64,000 nucleotides of DNA. Origin: Cycas panzhihuaensis. Taxonomy: Eukaryota > Cycadophyta. Below the pieces are notes generated by a model. It had not been told where the DNA came from, made no database searches, and saw nothing but the letters and a program-made list of their open reading frames with translations. The position numbers and the translations under genes are program-made. Shown piece after piece: positions 31,543 through 43,435 of the stretch. Within the stretch, counting starts at the first letter, position 1; each line of letters begins with the position of its first letter. The stretch covers positions 202,499,741 to 202,563,740 of the forward strand of contig CM041465.1 of the NCBI GenBank assembly GCA_023213395.1, in the 5' to 3' direction.

Positions 31543-33538
31543 AAAGGAAATTCATGCATGAATCATCTACATTAGTTAGGATTATATCAAAATAAGCTAG
31601 CTCGTTTTTGTGGTTGTTTGAATTGATTTTTTATTTATTGTTTGCATGCAAACTAAAACATCATTCTAGACTTACATTTAAGATTGTATTTTGTTTGACC
31701 ATTAAGTGGAACCCCTAGATTAGGTCACATCTCTCTGCTTAGGGCTTGTTTGATTGATCAGGACATGACATCCTTGTCATACAAATTCACCCTCTCGTAG
31801 GGACAAATGCCTCTCATTATAAAGGGTTTTTTGCTCGACCAGGAATTAACACCCTCAGTGTGTAAACTCTTTTTTCTTTTAGATTGCTTTTCTTCCTTTT
31901 ATATTGTAAACACTAAAGGCATTGGTTTTTCATCATACTTTGTGTTGAGAGTAACTTTTCTTTTTCATCTACATTCACCTTTAAGTGCAAGAACTCTCTA
32001 GAAGTAGATGCAAGCATCCCTGGGTTGCTAATCCTTATGGTTGGATCATCATCAATTGAAAGAGTTTCCAATGGTTATCCCTTAATAGGTTTGTTAATCT
32101 AGGATCTAAGATCTCTTAGATCCTTACACTCATTAGCCCACCTATACTCTAGTTTAGATTGATGCAAACTCTTAATCCTTTAAGTAGGTTAGTGTTCTAA
32201 GTTAGGGTTTTTCCTATAGAAAAACTTTTGAGTGGCTAGATGAATAAGAAACCCTAGATTGTTCACTTTAGGATAAGGTCCCCTATCAATCTTCCAACTT
32301 GTTAAGAAGTTTTTTTATCTTTTTCCCAAACAAAATGGGGACTTTAGTTATCTGAATTGGATTGATTGGTTATTTTTCTTAGTTTAGGTATGTTGCTTCT
32401 TATTTTTCTTTGATTTCTTTTGCAAATATTAGAATTAACAAATAATAACCTTTGGGACATGCTTAGGAAATCATCCCTTCTCATCAAAAGAAGGTTCAAG
32501 GGTTCCCCTTGAGCCATATCACCTTCAATCTTATTCATTTACACTCATATTGAGTGACTTATTGATTTGTCTTAAGATCCAGAACCAATATTATATGGAC
32601 AAAATGCTCTAAAATTCTTATAAACACCCATTCACTCTTGAATTTGCTTATTGGATTCCACATTTCACTTGGAGTTTGGAGACAGTTTGATGTTATAGAC
32701 CTTTTTAACCAAGGATTTATGTTAAAAGTTTGTTCCTTTTGTTTAGTATTAAGGCAATACCCATCGCTTCCTTTGTATTTCATCCCTCCTTTTTAATTCT
32801 ATTTAATTTTTAGTTTATTTCAATCATTTATTGTTTTGTTACTCAGATTTCTTCTTATTTGCTTTGATTACTTCAATTTTCTCTTAGTTAGAAGCATCTG
32901 GCATGGTGAAAGGTGGTTAAGTAACATCCCTCATGCTTAGAATATAGTGGTAACCCCACCAATTATGAGACTCTATATACTATAACTCCCCATTTACTCT
33001 AAAATTACAATTTCCATCTCATTATGTTGCTTTCAGCCTATTAAATTTATTATATACATGCATGTATTAAGTTGGTAAGTGGTGGAGCACGTTCTTCAAA
33101 TTTTCATGTAAGTTTAAAGGCTTAAAGAGGAAATTGAAACTTTATCTACACTTCACATTCTCTCCACAAGCTTTTGGTGCATGTAAGGCAACATAGACAC
33201 TATCAAAATTAGTCAAGAATCACCTAAAAAGGTATAATCAGTTGTTTTCTCTTTGAAATTATTTTTTGGATATTTTTACTTTTTATAACTTTTTCTCTTG
33301 GGTTATAGATTGATCAAGTAAATAGAAATGCTATCGAATTTTTTCTAGAGATTTTATTATATACACATGCCACTTGTCTTGCTTATTTTCCTTTTAATAG
33401 AGACTGCATTATTAGAATTTATTTTGGTGAAAAGGTTGATTGTTTAAAACTTAGAGTAAAACTTAAGTATTCCTCATTAAACTCTCTTTTCATAGACTTT
33501 GAATTCTTGAAAAGAAAAAGCAAAAAATATGAAGTTTG
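29977..33538. other. No recognisable gene
   Basis: 3.6 kb between the gypsy 3' LTR and element D. Short open stretches (for example 31107-31358, 32344-32783) have no motif, and both strands are full of stops. It may be host intergenic DNA or very old repeats. Confidence 0.5.
31460..31538. repeat. (AT)n microsatellite
   Basis: An uninterrupted alternating AT run of about 79 bp, the longest simple repeat in the window. Confidence 0.97.
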
Positions 33539-33849
33539 TGAAGGAAGGATGGATCTAGGGAATAAATCACTTGCATGCACACAATGGTAATGGAGAATGA
33601 AAAATAAATGAAACAAGATATGAGAGCAAGCTTAGAGGTGAAAATGAATAATAACTCCCTCTTTGGGATTTCATCTTTTATTATTGAGGGTGAGTATTAG
33701 GGTTAAGATTTTCCTGCCTAATGACATGAACCTAAAATTACATTTAAATGCACATAAAGTACATTTCATTAAGATTCTAATGCTAATAATATATCCTAAG
33801 GTCACATAATTAATCTACATAAATGACCTTGATACATTAACCTCTTTCA
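33539..33849 (-). repeat. Element D 3' LTR (left copy)
   Basis: 311 bp. On the plus strand it reads TGAAGGAAGGATGG...CCTCTTTCA. It is followed on the right by the polypurine tract, so it is the 3' LTR of a minus-strand element. Confidence 0.93.
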
Positions 33850-33862
33850 ATCCCCCCCTAAT
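33850..33862 (-). promoter_or_regulatory. Element D polypurine tract
   Basis: The plus strand has ATCCCCCCCTAAT, giving TTAGGGGGGGAT on the minus strand, directly abutting the LTR. Confidence 0.85.
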
Positions 33863-34329
33863 GGTAGAAGGTCATTTTGAGAAAATCTATTCTATGAGGT
33901 TTTCATTTGAGCCTCATTATTATATTAAAATTCTAAATGACACTTTTGTGGGAAAACCCTCATGAGGAATAAAAACCCATGAACTTTCTAAGATCTATAG
34001 CCCCTTTTATAACTTAAAATGGATAAGGTGGCTCTTTGATGTAGCCTGATAGTCAAGCAGCTTAAATGTGTAGCTTAATTTTCTAAGTCTCCATATACCA
34101 TTTGGTCATCCCCTATGCCTTTTTGGGTTTTCACAGGTTCCAATTTTCTAAAATTAGTACAACCTTGATGCTTCCGTGCCTACATGGGGTTTTTACAAAC
34201 AGGATAGAGCAGAGACTTACTCTTATTCTTTTGCGTCCATAAGGGGTTTTCACAAAGAGAATAGGGTATGATGATCCTATTGCCATCTTCTTTGATCAAT
34301 CGAAGATAGAGGCCTTAAGGCTGAGTTAC

Positions 34330-35710
34330 CTTCAGAACTGTTCAAACTTCACCTTTTACAGTTGTTTGGTGAAGATATTAGCCACTTGATCTACTATGGG
34401 ACAGTATTCTAATTGAATTGTGCTGTCATGAATAAGTTCTCTAATCCTATGGACTTTTGTACTTATGCGTTTGGTACAATCGTGAAATATAGGATTTTTT
34501 GCCATGCAGATTGTTGATTGATTATCCACATGAAGACTCGTAGGACTTGTTTAGGTGATATTCAATATTTATAATAATTTTCTCAACTATATCACCTCCT
34601 TACTGATCTCAGAAGTAGTAATGTATTTAGCTTCGGTAGTTGAATCTGCAACTATCTTCTATCGTCTAGATCTCCATGATATTGGTGTTTTTCCAAGAAA
34701 CATTATATACCCAGACGTAGATATTCATGTATCTTTATCTCCTGTAAAGTTTGAGTCTGTGTATACAAAAAACTTGAAGTTTGAATTAGGTTCATACAAC
34801 AAACCATATTTGTTGGTCGTCTTAAGGTATCTCAACACTCGCACTGTTGCCTACCAATAATTCTACCTAGGATTTATCATGTAACAAGCAAGAATGCTGA
34901 TAGAGTGTGCAATATTTAGCCTTGTATTAATAGTGTAGATGAGACTACCTACAAGTTTCTTATAGAGTGTTGTGTCTACCTCCTTAGTGTCACCTTTAGC
35001 TGAGAATTTAGTATTAGGGTCCATAGGTAAAATAATTGGTCTAGCATCTTCCAACTAAAACTTGGTTAGAAGATCGTTGATGTATTTTTCTTGGGAGAGA
35101 AAAAAATTTTCATTCTTTTAATTTACTTCAATTCCCAAGTAATATTTCATCAAACTGAGGTCAGATAATTCGAACGTTTTACCAAGGTCCTTTTTTAGCT
35201 AGCTTATTGCCTGTTCACTATTACCCATTACTGGCATATCATCCATAAAGATTATGAGATAAGTGACTTTATCCTTATATTGCTTGATAAATAATATTGC
35301 ATCAATATCTTAATAGTCACAAACTCTATATCTAAGTTACCTCATTCTTTTAGACAACTTGGCAAACTAAGTATGAGAGGCTTGTTTAAGGCCATACAAC
35401 GACTTTCTGAGCCTACAAACCTTATGCTCTTGACCTTCAATCCCATATCCTTTTGGCTGAGCCATGCAAATTTCTTCTTCAATATCTCCATTGAGAAACA
35501 TAGTCTTAATATCGAGTTGGTAGATTTTCCAACCTTGTTGAACAACCAAGGCTATAAGATTTCTAATTGTAGGCCACTTGGTTATAGGTGTAAAGACTTT
35601 AGTGTAGTTGATGCATTCCCTTTGTGTAAATCCTTTAGCTTCCAACCTCGCCTTATGTTTTTTAAAGGTGTCGTCTAATCTATATTTATTTTTGAACACT
35701 CATTTATTTT
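34330..35710 (-). pseudogene. Element D reverse transcriptase and RNase H
   Basis: RT starts at about 35700 with the copia motif KARLEAKGFTQRE, then VVQQGWKIYQLDIKTMFLNG, RLRKSLYGLKQASHT, and after frameshifts the catalytic stretch near 35250. The segment 35054-34863 gives MDPNTKF...LYKKLVGSLIY. RNase H follows at about 34790-34330 with VYTDSNFTGD, TTEAKYI, VDNQSTICMAKNPIFHDCTK and VANIFTKQL. Stops occur throughout. RT copies the element RNA and RNase H removes it. Confidence 0.88.
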
Positions 35711-36299
35711 GAACTACCTTTCAGCCAAGTGGTAGATCAACGAGCTTCCATGTACCATTCTTAATAAGAGATTGATACTCTTCATTCATGGAATTTCTCC
35801 AAGTTGTATGCTTTACAGCTTCTTGGTATGCTAAGGGCTCTTCATTAAGAGTAAGGTGTAATTCTATCAGTTCAAGCTCAGTATATAATGATTCTTATAT
35901 CCTTGCTCTATGGGTACTTTGAGTGCCAGTTTTGCCCACCTCATCTAGTCATATGTCCTTATTAAGCTGATGAGCTTCTCGAGATCCTTGAGTTGGGAAT
36001 GAGGTCCTCATTTCCTTAACTTCTTAGTTCTCATCTTGTTTATTGAAATGATTATTTTATGAGGAGGATGTTGATGTGCTTGAGAAAGATGGTCCTTCTA
36101 CCACTATCTTGCCTTTGTCATTTAAAGGTGGAGAGGATGGTTCTTCTATAATGGCTTTGCCTTTGTTAACTTTGTTATCTTCAAAGGATGGTACTTGATG
36201 TGCACTCATCGATTCAGAGTCATAACTTGTATTCTCCGAGGCTCTATTGTCAGCTTCCAATATTTAGAGTAATTTATGTCTGTCCCCCCCCTCCCCCCC

Positions 36300-37404
36300 T
36301 CCAAATTTTAGAATCTAAACATCATACTTGATAACATGATTATAGCAGCGTGATGGTATTTTGGAGTCCATTTTAAGTAACTGACCCTCTATCTCCACAA
36401 AAATGACATCTTTGCTAATGATGATTTTTCGTTATGAAGGTATAAAGACCTTATACCCTTTCTTATCCATAGGGTATCCAACAAAGATGCCTTTTCTTAT
36501 CCATAGGGTATCCAACAAATATGCCTTTAAGTGCCCTTAGCTAGAGTTTATTTCGATCTACATTCAGAATGTGGGCATAGCATATAGAGCTAAAATTTTT
36601 GAAGTAGTGAACAATAGGGTCTTGTCCTGAGCACTTTTCATTAGGTGCTTGTCCTTCATTTAATGGACTAACAACATTGATACAATAAACAACTATCCAG
36701 ATTGCTTCAACCCATAGGTAGGCAGGTACATTTTTTTATACCAATGTAGCCTGAGCCATGTTCATGATTATCTTGTTCATCCACTTAGTAACTCCATTTT
36801 ACTGTGGGATACCTGCTACTGTTGTTTGATACTTGATGCCATTGTCTTGAAGGTAGCTTTCAAACTCATGTGAGGTATATTCACCACCATTATCAGTTTG
36901 AAGACATTTGAGTTGTTATCTTGACTCTTTTTCAATGAGGGCTTTGAATACATGGAAGGTTTCATCTTTCTTATGTAGAAAAGTTACCCGTATTTATCTA
37001 GTGAAATCATCAATGAAAAAGATGTAATATAATTTACCCTTCAATGAAGGAATGAGCATTGGTCCACACAGATCAGAGCATACCAATTGTAAAGGATGAC
37101 TTAATTTCCATTGACTTTTAGGAAAGGGTTGTCGATGAGATTTAGCAATAATACAAGATTCACATTTAAAGGACTTAGAGGAGAACTTTGAAAGATTTAG
37201 AAGAGTGTTAGAAAGATCTCTAAGTCTATCAATGTGAACATGGCCTATGCGAGCATGCCAAAGAGATTCTAGTGACAACGTTAGATGGGTCAAGATGGAA
37301 TTAAATACAAATTTTTCATCAACACAAGGGCTTTGGGCACAATGGGCTTTAGAAGATGGAGAGTCATTGAGTAAAAAGAGTTTGTCAGAGAGATGTCCAA
37401 TCAA
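36300..37404 (-). pseudogene. Element D integrase
   Basis: The open stretch 37404-36994 covers the pre-integrase zinc region (LWHARIGHVHIDRL, CESCIIAKSHRQPFP) and the core start with the first catalytic Asp in VCSDLCGPM. Beyond it are TDNGGEYTS with the second Asp (about 36900) and the site of the third residue, NGVTKWMN (about 36805), where the usual Glu is Lys. YPMDKK-type residues near 36500 are disrupted by a 34-bp tandem duplication (36461-36494 and 36495-36528), which shifts the frame. A stop (TAA) precedes NGV. Confidence 0.88.
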
Positions 37405-37559
37405 GACTACTTTATTAATTGGAGGGTAAATGACCTAGAGAGTCTGGTCATTTGCAGTTACACTCAGATCAAATCCACGAGAGACAAGTGTGGATAAGGA
37501 GAGTAGGTTTTGTTTAAGATTGGGTATATATAAGACATCAAGCAATGTAAATCCTTTAA

Positions 37560-38960
37560 GCTGGGAGTTTCAGGTGAATGTTTCCAATTCCTTCAATAGG
37601 TTATTATGATTTATCAGCCATGTGAATAACTCCTTGAACATTTGAGGTAAATGTCTGATATACACTATGATTACATGTCATATGTTGAGTTGGTCCTGTG
37701 TCCATGATCCACTGTCATTTGATTGAAGCCACACTATTAGCAATTCCAATAGGGCTTGGCATTGGTGAAAGGAATTCACAAGTGATATATCTACATCGAG
37801 CTTTAAAGTATCTCTTTGGTTGGTCAATGGCATTTAATGCTGAAGATCCCTCAATTATTTAAAAGTATGCCTGTGCAAAACCTGTACCACTAAAGGATTC
37901 TTCACAAGTTTCTTCAACATTGTGAGCTCCATGTTTTGGTTGGAACTTGGGTAACTTATAAGTGGTAGTTCTACAATCTTTTCTTAAGTGTCCTTTACGA
38001 TTACACTGATCACACATAATAGTTTGATTACTAGTCCCTGAAGAGGTACTAGTTTGGCCTGACTGTCTTGCTCTTTGTTGAGGTAGCCCTTAGCCTTGAG
38101 ACTATCAAGGTTGTAACTGAGGGTTTGGTTAACCTTGTAGACGATTTCCCATGTTTCTTCCCCTTCCTCTTGCTCGGTTATTTCCTCTATCACGAGAAGG
38201 ACCTTGGTTTTTTATATAGAGAACTTCTTCTTCCACCTCAAATGCTGCCTCTGGAAGAGAGTCATAGGCTACAAAGTTTGTATTAAAGATCTTGTCAAAT
38301 TCTATAAACTTCTTGGTAAGTGTTTTGAAGTTGAGTGTCTTCAATGTTCCACTAGATTGAAGACTTCCAAGCAAGTTTTTATAATCAGAGACATGTAGAT
38401 ATGACTAGATTAAGAATGCCCAAGTGGTACATTGAGTCTTAAAATCTTTATCAATTACTTGTTTGATTAGTGAAAGGAAATTTATTGTCTGATGAGCTCA
38501 TCCCTTATGCATTTTTAATTTGTTCATTTTCAAAACAAGATGAACAAATTCTAAATCTGACTTGGTATCAAAGTTCTACTTGAAAACTTCAAGGACCTTC
38601 CAGGTTGTATCACATTGCTCTTCATTAATTAAGTTGTGCAAGGAGTGATCAGTGACCAATAAAATTCCTACACGAATCTTTTCATCATCTATCTCCTATT
38701 GTAGTTTGGCTGCAGCATCTGTAGGATCTGTTGGGGCGGATCCACTGGAAGCAAGTGGTGTAGTTGTTGTAGGTATGATGGGTGTAAGCTGTAAGAGGGC
38801 TCTCCAAAGGCCTTCAAACTTTGCAGCATTTTTAACTCCAATGTACTACAAATTTTAATTTTCTTTGCCTTTCAATATGTAGTTGACATTCTACTTAAAT
38901 TGAGATGATATGGTGATGATGATGAAGTAGAAGAGATGATAGAAGTATGTGCCACTGAAT
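37560..38960 (-). pseudogene. Element D gag and aspartic protease
   Basis: Gag begins near 38890 (LKMLQSLKAFGEPSYSLH), continues through the helical region LNFKTLTKKFIEFDKIF at about 38330, and has a Gly/Arg-rich stretch (DRGNNRARGRGRNMGNR) at about 38190. An intact CX2CX4HX4C zinc knuckle CDQCNRKGHLRKDC lies at about 38018-37977. The protease active site WIMDTGPTQHMT is at about 37715-37680, with the D-T-G triad kept (D-S-G is more usual in copia). Several stops interrupt the frame (about 38400, 38090, 37860). Gag forms the particle and the knuckle binds RNA. Confidence 0.88.
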
Positions 38961-40980
38961 TATGTGACTAGTATACTTGGCACAATAGGGATATAGAAAT
39001 GAATGATATGATAAGAAGCAAGCAATGGTTAAGTATTTTTTAATAATTATGAAAAATGAGTATAAGTAATGATGTAAGAATGAGGTCTAATGTAGAGCTG
39101 GCAAAGAGTGGTGATATGTGATGCCACTAACTTTTAACTTATATCTAAATATAGGTAAGGTTTTGATGCATAAGGCTTCTAGTATACAATTATGGTCTTC
39201 ACCCACAATACCTGCACCTATGCTTGGTGATGAAATCCAAATCATAGTGGAGCTCAGGTACTCCCAATCCTCATCCAGTTCACTAGTGAGCAGCTATATA
39301 CCTCCCTCAAAGAGTCAAATAGTACATGCATATCCCACGGCTATGACGGATATTAGACTAAGTTAATTTTAATTTTGTATTAAGGTTTTTAATTTTCCTG
39401 GGTGGTTATCAAGATTATCCTTTATTGGAGGCCGTAGGTATGGCTAATCTGTCCCTTCACCACTATTCCAGTTAAGACCAGACCTAGTATGAAATTCGCA
39501 CCTCCCTTAAAGCCTGAACTTCGTCCAATCATGGTCTATTTCAACCAAGGCGAGTGTGCGCATAAGTCAATAACTGATGGTATAGATCGTATAAATGAGT
39601 TTCCTTTTATGAATAATGCAAGTTATTTTTGAATAACTAAAAACTAAAATGGAAAGTTGTCAAATGTGCTTTCTTGCTTTGATATTACTGCTACTTTTGT
39701 AATACTTTATACTATGTATGCAAATAGAAAAAAAATATACTAGATTTAGAAGGTGAACCAGATGTTGTTTCTGATCCAAGGTTTCCCTTATTTTAGTATA
39801 ATGTTTCTAAATATGTTTTTAGAAATTTTAATACAAAATCCATAATGAGCTAAAAAGTGAATCAACTTGCTGCTAAAATACTAATTTTTCTAAATCTATA
39901 TGCATGTTATTTTGTCCTATTTTGTGATTTTTCACAAATTTTACAAATAATGATAAGTGGACAAATTTTTCTAAAAATTACAAATATGAAGGCCTAAATG
40001 ATGAAATCTGAATTTATATCAGAAGGAAAAAGTGTTCCGAGTGTTGTTTCTGATAGAGTAGTAAAGTCATATTTCTGAAAAGGCATAAAATGTTTTTACC
40101 TAAAAAAAGCACAAAAGCAAAATCCTGCCAGATCCACTATCTCAAAATTTAAGCTTCAATATGTTAAAAGTTATGTTTTGACACATACATTCAACTTTTC
40201 CTTCTATACCATCTCTAAAATTAGCCAAAAAATTTGCCCGAAATGCCCTCGCAATGTCCTTTGTGGGGTTAAGTAGGTAAATTCAACATACGTGAGAAAA
40301 TTACATAAATCTCACTAACCAGTGGATGAAATTTAATGAGATTTATCTTAAAATGATCCTAAAACATAAATATACCAGATCCCTTAATAAAACTTTCATA
40401 TTTTTAGCTTATAATTAAAGGATTTTATTGGTAAAAGTGCCTTAAGTTACTTATTTACAAATTTTACTTTTTTGTCTCAGCCAAAACTCATTGTTGTAAG
40501 TTGAATATGAAGTTGCTCTAGAAGACAAAATGATCCTCTAGTCAGTTTGACCTTTCATGCCAAATTTTATCAAAATATGAGATGGTCAATTTTTTCATGA
40601 AATTTTAGGCCTTTGATACTTCTAAGACTATTACGGTAGCTGAACAGCTTCAAAAACTTGTATTATTCATCTCTAAAATTTTATAAACATAGAGAAAGTA
40701 GCAACATATAAAGTACTATAATTTTAAGTTCTCAAAATGTTAAAAATGATGAATGCATTCTCAATACTTCACATTCTGGTAGTTGAACGGCTTCAAAAAC
40801 TTGTATTCTTCACCTCTAAAATTATACAAACATAAAGAAAGTAGCAACATACAAAGTACTATAATTTTAAGCTCTCAAAATGTTAAAAATGATGAATGCA
40901 CTCTCAATACTTCATATTAGAGGTGAAGGAGAGGTGAAATGACTCCATGCAAGTGGAATGGAATAAATAGATTCCCTTCT
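38961..40980 (-). mobile_element. Element D leader region
   Basis: 2 kb between gag and the primer site with no coding motif. It holds the 143-bp duplication at 40635-40920. The length is long for a copia leader, so a small undetected insertion is possible. Confidence 0.5.
40635..40920. repeat. Tandem duplication, 2 x 143 bp
   Basis: Units 40635-40777 and 40778-40920 align over their whole length with about ten mismatches. Each starts GGTAGCTGAAC or GGTAGTTGAAC and contains AAGTAGCAACATA and AATGATGAATGCA. Confidence 0.92.
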
Positions 40981-40993
40981 AACTATGATACCA
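40981..40993 (-). promoter_or_regulatory. Element D primer-binding site
   Basis: The minus strand reads TGGTATCATAGTT, two bases inside the 5' LTR. Its first eight bases match the tRNA-iMet complement and the rest diverges. Confidence 0.8.
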
Positions 40994-40995
40994 CA

Positions 40996-41306
40996 TGAAG
41001 GAATGATGGATCTAGGGAATAAATCACTCACATGCACACAATGGAAATGGAGAATGAAAAAGAAATGAAACAAGATATGAGAGCAAGCTTGGAGGTGAGA
41101 ATGAATAATAACTCCATTCTTGAGATTTTACCTTTTATTATTGAGGGTGAGCATTAAGGTTAGAATTTTTCCACCTAATGACATGAACCTGAAATTACAT
41201 CTAAATGTACATAAAGTTCATTTCATTAAGAGACTAATGCTAACAATATATCCTAAGGTCACATAATTAATCTACACAAATGACCTTGATACATTAACCT
41301 CTTTCA
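40996..41306 (-). repeat. Element D 5' LTR (right copy)
   Basis: 311 bp, plus-strand TGAAGGAATGATGG...CCTCTTTCA, aligned end to end with 33539-33849 without indels. Confidence 0.93.
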
Positions 41307-41469
41307 ATTTGTAGTTTCATTTGAAAATGAAAAGAGAAAATCTTGTTTGTGTATGCATCCTACATTCTTGCTTGCTCTTTCTTTCTCCTCATATATAGGT
41401 CACTTTTTTCTTTTTTATAAAAAATATAAAAGAAAAGAAAAGAACAAACCTATATCTTAATATTGTATT

Positions 41470-41943
41470 TGATAAAATTACTGATTTATTTATTAATTCA
41501 TTTTGATGTACTTTTCCATTGTAATGTAAATGTAAGTCACTTTAGTAACATAATGTTGTAAACTACAAATGTATCTTAAGTTATAACTTGAAGTTGTGAA
41601 TTCTAGTTAAGGGGATAAAAGCCCACTTTTACCAATATGAACACAAGTGACACTTGGTCACCATGTAAATCAACTGTCATATATGTGCGCCACTTGTCCC
41701 CTATTCATGACCATTGTACTTTCTATATATTAAGCACCTCTTTTGACAATTACACACACTAGAATATAGAGAGGGCTTATGTTGTGTAAGCTTTATTTAT
41801 GCTAATAAAAGGTTTTTTTAAGTTTTGAATATAATTTCTACCCCTTTAAGTTTTTTAATTTTGATCATGCTAATGTGATTATGGCTATCTCTTTTTAATG
41901 ATTTAGATCCTAATAGTAAAAATAACTAATTTATTTTCTCTTA
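41470..41943 (+). repeat. Element C 5' LTR
   Basis: 474 bp, from TGATAAAATTACTGA to TTCTCTTA. It is followed directly by a primer-like site, TGGTATCATAGTAAG at 41946-41960. Confidence 0.88.
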
Positions 41944-41945
41944 TT

Positions 41946-41958
41946 TGGTATCATAGTA
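41946..41958 (+). promoter_or_regulatory. Element C primer-binding site
   Basis: TGGTATCATAGTA lies two bases after the LTR and shares the first eight bases and several more with the tRNA-iMet complement. Element D has almost the same site. Confidence 0.75.
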
Positions 41959-41960
41959 AG

Positions 41961-43430
41961 CTTATTTTCTATTTTTTAGTGATTTTTCACTATATTTCTT
42001 TACTATTTTTTATTAACCCTCCTGAAAGAACTGTGGATAGACTATACCAGGCATATGCTAGCATATCTTGCTCCAAATCTAAGGTCTTTCTACACTGTTC
42101 TCCATTTTTGTGTGCAATTGTCACAGATGCCATACTTTGGCCATGCACCCAAAAAAACTCATTTTGGCTTATTTTTCTATCAAAATATCTCTACATCAAT
42201 TATATTAATCTCCAAGAATCATCACAATCCCATTTCACTACTATATGTAGATTTAATCAATCAAACATGTCATTTTTTGTCATACTTGCTCCATGTTCAC
42301 CATGCACCCTTTTCTTCCTTTCGTTTAACTATTACCTGCAGCTAATAAAACACTGCGACATAATCACTTGAAATGATCTCCTCATTGTATTCTTCTTAGA
42401 TCTAGGTTTAGATTTATATTATATTATTTTGGAAGAGATAAATCATCTCTCAAAGGTAATAAAATTTCCTTTGTTTAAACACGTAAATAGGATTTTTAAA
42501 TTTTTAAATATTTTAATAGTTTTATAATTTTATGTTGTATGCTTTAAAATATTATTTGAATATTTCTTTTTTAATCTTCACTTTTTACTAAGGTCACCTT
42601 ATTTTATTGTTCTTAGCTCTTTCTTAATGTGTTTTTTGTTAAATTTTAAGCATTTTTAATAATCTTGGTTTTTTACTTTAATTTTTTAATTAAAAAATAT
42701 ATATTTAAGTTAAAAAATATAAAACATTTAACATTTTTTAAAGTTATTTTTAGCTTTATTTAATGTCATTTTCTTTCTTTTTTTCCTTTACTTTAAAAAG
42801 AAAAATAATTAACAAAAAGACATATTTCAACTTAAAACATTAAAGAAGATAACTTCTAAATTAATTTTGAGACTATACAAGTCCTACAAGGAGAATAGTT
42901 AAAACCCCTAAAGTTAATCACTTCTGCACACGTGAGTTATATATGCTTGGATAAATAAGCCAAGGGACAACTCATTATCAGGTGTATTGAGTGATAGGTT
43001 AATGTGTAATCTCTTAAACTTGGAGTTTAGAGACTAGGCTAGACCTGGGGAGGGTTAGTGCCTTGGTTGTTAAGTATGCCCATAAATAAGGACCTAATCA
43101 TTAAGGTTGTAAATCCAGTATGGATAAATCTATAGTATTAGGTGAGTGATAAAGCCTTCTAGTTCCCACGTACCTTTGAGTATATAGAGCCTCTAAACTA
43201 CCAACTATGAATAGGTATGCCATCAGACAGTACTGTTTCAACTACGAGGAGTTATTGGGCAAGAAGAGATTAAGACTTTTGATACTAGATCAATAAACCT
43301 CTCTAGGTAGATAGAACATTATTAGTAGCTACACCCATTCAATTATGGCTCTATATATGGTTGCAGTTAATACCATTAAATTATCTTGCAGTGGTAACTT
43401 CTTAGCTAAGAAGAAATAAGTCAATAATAT
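41961..43430 (+). mobile_element. Element C leader, no coding motif
   Basis: 1.5 kb before gag. The 130-codon open stretch at 41979-42371 has no motif. The segment 42940-43410 has higher GC and less T than its surroundings and could be a separate insertion, but I find no ends. Confidence 0.4.
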
Positions 43431-43435
43431 ACTTA

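Larger units (their letters stand above)
33539..41306 (-). mobile_element. Element D, Ty1/copia, minus strand
   Basis: A 7.8-kb element bounded by 311-bp LTRs with TGAA...TTCA ends and 5-bp target duplications GTTTG (33534-33538) and ATTTG (41307-41311), four of five matching. The LTRs differ at about 28 positions by eye, near 91% identity, so it is older than A. Minus-strand order: LTR, primer site, leader, gag, protease, integrase, RT, RNase H, polypurine tract, LTR. All coding parts carry stops. Confidence 0.93.

Noticed and set aside
34555-34860. 101-codon plus-strand open stretch
   Set aside because: It is the antisense shadow of element D RNase H.
35373-35678. 101-codon plus-strand open stretch
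   Set aside because: It is the antisense shadow of the element D reverse transcriptase.
41979-42371. 130-codon open stretch with hydrophobic runs
   Set aside because: AT-rich leader of element C; hydrophobic residues come from T-rich codons; no motif, and a second frame is open over the same bases.
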